NCBI GenBank assembly: GCA_003645825.1
Contig: QNCQ01000070.1
Location: 1 to 8,204, forward strand
Reading direction: 5' to 3'
Origin: Fidelibacterota bacterium
GTDB lineage: Bacteria; Fidelibacterota; UBA2242; B5-G15
Length of the DNA: 8,204 bases
The notes below the pieces were generated by a model. The model ran no database searches. It saw only the letters and a list, made by a program, of their open reading frames with translations, and had not been told where the DNA came from. The translations under genes were made by a program, and so were the position numbers. Each line of letters starts with the position of its first letter. Position 1 is the stretch's first letter. Below, piece by piece: positions 6,884-8,204 of the stretch.

Positions 6884-7921
6884 TCAGGAAAAAACCTCAT
6901 TTAACACATCTATAGTTCTATCTATATCCGCTTCGGAAACATTCAAATTTGTCACAGCCCTTACTCTCTTTTCCCTAACAGGTAACATCCCAATCCCTCG
7001 CTCTAACAACATATCGCACAGTTTATATGCATCAATGTCCTCCCTTTCAATATCAATCATAACAATATTAGTTTGAACAGCTTCCATATCCACATTCAGA
7101 CCATCAATTTCATTTACCCCTATAGCAAGCTTTTTAGCATTTGCATGATCCTCTTTAAGCCTAGAAATGTGGTGCCCTACTGCATAGATGCATGCTGATG
7201 CAAGAATCCCTGCCTGACGCATTCCTCCACCGAGAAACTTCCTCACTCTTTTTGCCATATCAATTACCTCTTTATCCCCCACCAGTATTGAACCTACAGG
7301 AGCACCAAGACCCTTTGAGAAACACAAACTAACTGTATCAAAGTAGCTCGAGTATTCCCTTATTGATATCCCTGTTTCGACATGAGCATTCCACAATCTT
7401 GCTCCATCCAGGTGAAGTTTTAATCCATATTCTTTTGCAACCTTGTAAATCCTTTTTATCTCCTCAATGGGATAGATAGTGCCCCCTGCCCGATTATGAG
7501 TATTTTCCACTACTATCAACCTACTACGGGGGTGATGTATATTAGGAACCCTGATTGCTCTCCTCACCTCATCAACATCCATTATACCCCTATAACCGGA
7601 AACCGGCATAAGCTGTACAGACGAAACCAGCGCAGGAGCTCCACACTCATAATTAAAAATATGACAATCTCTCTCACAAATCACTTCATCACCAGGTTGG
7701 GTGTGGACCTTAATAGCTATCTGATTTGACATAGTACCACTCGGCACAAATAAAGCAGCCTCTTTTCCTGCCATCTCAGCTATCATCGCCTGAAGTTTAT
7801 TGACAGTGGGGTCATCGCCAAGTACATCATCGCCCACCTCAGCTTCGCACATCGCTCTCCTCATCCCGGGAGTGGGCTTTGTAACCGTATCACTTCTTAA
7901 ATCAACTTCTATTCTCCTCAT
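6884..7921 (-). CDS. ltaE: Low-specificity L-threonine aldolase (PLP-dependent)
   Basis: Cleaves L-threonine/L-allo-threonine to glycine and acetaldehyde; a cytoplasmic fold-type I PLP enzyme. 345 residues from the ATG at 7921, against 333 for E. coli LtaE. Family motifs: VDLRSDTVTKPTPGMRRAM near the start, EVGDDVLGDDPTVNKL, FVPSGTMSNQIAI (58-70), His87 in the position that stacks on PLP, ENTHNRAGGTIYP (139-151), HLDGARLWNA (170-179, with the PLP-contacting Asp172 and Arg175), and SLCFSKGLGAPVGS with Lys203 as the Schiff-base lysine, then FLGGGMRQAGILAS. All active-site residues I can place are intact. The frame extends to a TTG at 7936, but the ATG at 7921 starts just before the conserved region and has GGTGG 8 nt upstream. 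It lies 46 nt after the phosphohexomutase gene. L- versus allo-specificity cannot be told from the sequence. Confidence 0.94.
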   Translation of the reverse strand: MRRIEVDLRSDTVTKPTPGMRRAMCEAEVGDDVLGDDPTVNKLQAMIAEMAGKEAALFVPSGTMSNQIAIKVHTQPGDEVICERDCHIFNYECGAPALVSSVQLMPVSGYRGIMDVDEVRRAIRVPNIHHPRSRLIVVENTHNRAGGTIYPIEEIKRIYKVAKEYGLKLHLDGARLWNAHVETGISIREYSSYFDTVSLCFSKGLGAPVGSILVGDKEVIDMAKRVRKFLGGGMRQAGILASACIYAVGHHISRLKEDHANAKKLAIGVNEIDGLNVDMEAVQTNIVMIDIEREDIDAYKLCDMLLERGIGMLPVREKRVRAVTNLNVSEADIDRTIDVLNEVFS

Positions 7922-7967
7922 CGCTAACGCCACCAAAAATCCCCCTACAAATTAAGGAATCTTACAT

Positions 7968-8204
7968 CTAATAGAATACATTCCTGACTGGAATATGAAA
8001 TTTAACAATTTCATACTCCTCAAAAATCCTTTTTCCGTAATCGAGCAATTTGCATACCACTTCTTCATCCTGCCCACCGGAACAAATCTCCACAATTCCA
8101 GGATAGTTCGAATGCTTAACTAACAACCATGATTGATTGTCAAAATAGAACTTCACACCATCTAACAATAGAGTACTGTTAACCCTTAAATCGCCGATGC
8201 TAAC
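7968..8204 (-). CDS. Phosphohexomutase (phosphoglucomutase/phosphomannomutase family), C-terminal fragment cut by the window edge
   Basis: The frame is open from the right edge to a TAG at 7968-7970, giving the last 78 residues of a longer protein. The small TTG-started ORF at 8168 is not the real start: the 12 codons upstream continue in frame without a stop (VSIGDLRVNSTL). Residues 12-29 of the fragment (LLLDGVKFYFDNQSWLLV) match the TDGVKI.F.DG.WVLVR stretch that opens domain 4 of phosphoglucomutase, phosphomannomutase and phosphoglucosamine mutase, and DEEVVCKLLDYGKRIFEE resembles the usual C-terminal helix. The following loop, normally RPSGTEP or RASNTTP, reads KHSNYPG (8117-8097), so substrate-phosphate contacts are altered. 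The last residues (KFHIPVRNVFY) extend past the usual end. Which sugar it acts on, and whether it is active, cannot be told without the missing part. Confidence 0.75.
   Translation of the reverse strand, partial: VSIGDLRVNSTLLLDGVKFYFDNQSWLLVKHSNYPGIVEICSGGQDEEVVCKLLDYGKRIFEEYEIVKFHIPVRNVFY

Noticed and set aside
7922..7936. Upstream TTG start for the threonine aldolase
   Set aside because: It adds only five residues before the conserved start, and the ATG at 7921 has better spacing from a GGTGG.
1..8204. tRNA or rRNA genes, CRISPR arrays, insertion sequences, phage genes
   Set aside because: I looked for repeat-spacer patterns, transposase-like reading frames and structured RNA signatures and saw none; almost all of the DNA is explained by the eight minus-strand genes.

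Overview
All supported genes in this window lie on the minus strand, so they are transcribed from right to left, and intergenic gaps are under 90 bases. DNA is AT-rich. An RND pump, an outer-membrane factor (TolC) and an outer-membrane-type beta-barrel C-terminus point to a Gram-negative bacterium. The CsgG-like plus PEGA protein is a style common in FCB-group and uncultured candidate-phylum genomes, but the exact taxon cannot be read from the sequence.

Layout in transcription order. (1) 8204-7968: the last 78 residues of a phosphohexomutase (phosphoglucomutase/phosphomannomutase family), cut by the window edge and carrying an altered phosphate-binding loop. (2) 7921-6884: a low-specificity L-threonine aldolase. 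(3) 6881-5544: a two-module TrkA-type K+ channel regulator, starting 2 nt after the aldolase stop. (4) 5489-4053: a secreted protein with an N-terminal CsgG-like domain, a PEGA domain and a C-terminal region resembling an outer-membrane barrel. (5) 3969-884 and on to the left edge: a compact efflux operon of tetR, tolC, membrane-fusion protein and RND pump. The pump gene is cut at the left edge after 291 residues.

The efflux operon is the clearest functional unit. The TetR-type repressor is its first gene. A near-perfect palindrome (ACTTACC-N4-GGTAAGT) lies between a plausible promoter and the repressor start codon, so the likely logic is autorepression of the whole operon, relieved by a pump substrate or other ligand. 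The three pump parts follow with gaps of 2, 18 and 8 nt, each with a good Shine-Dalgarno sequence, and would form an inner-membrane pump, periplasmic adaptor and outer-membrane duct.

No RNA genes, CRISPR arrays, insertion sequences or phage genes were seen. The items most worth a second look are the three-part CsgG/PEGA/barrel protein, the altered active-site loop of the phosphohexomutase, the operator and its extra half-site, and the inverted repeats upstream of the CsgG-like gene.
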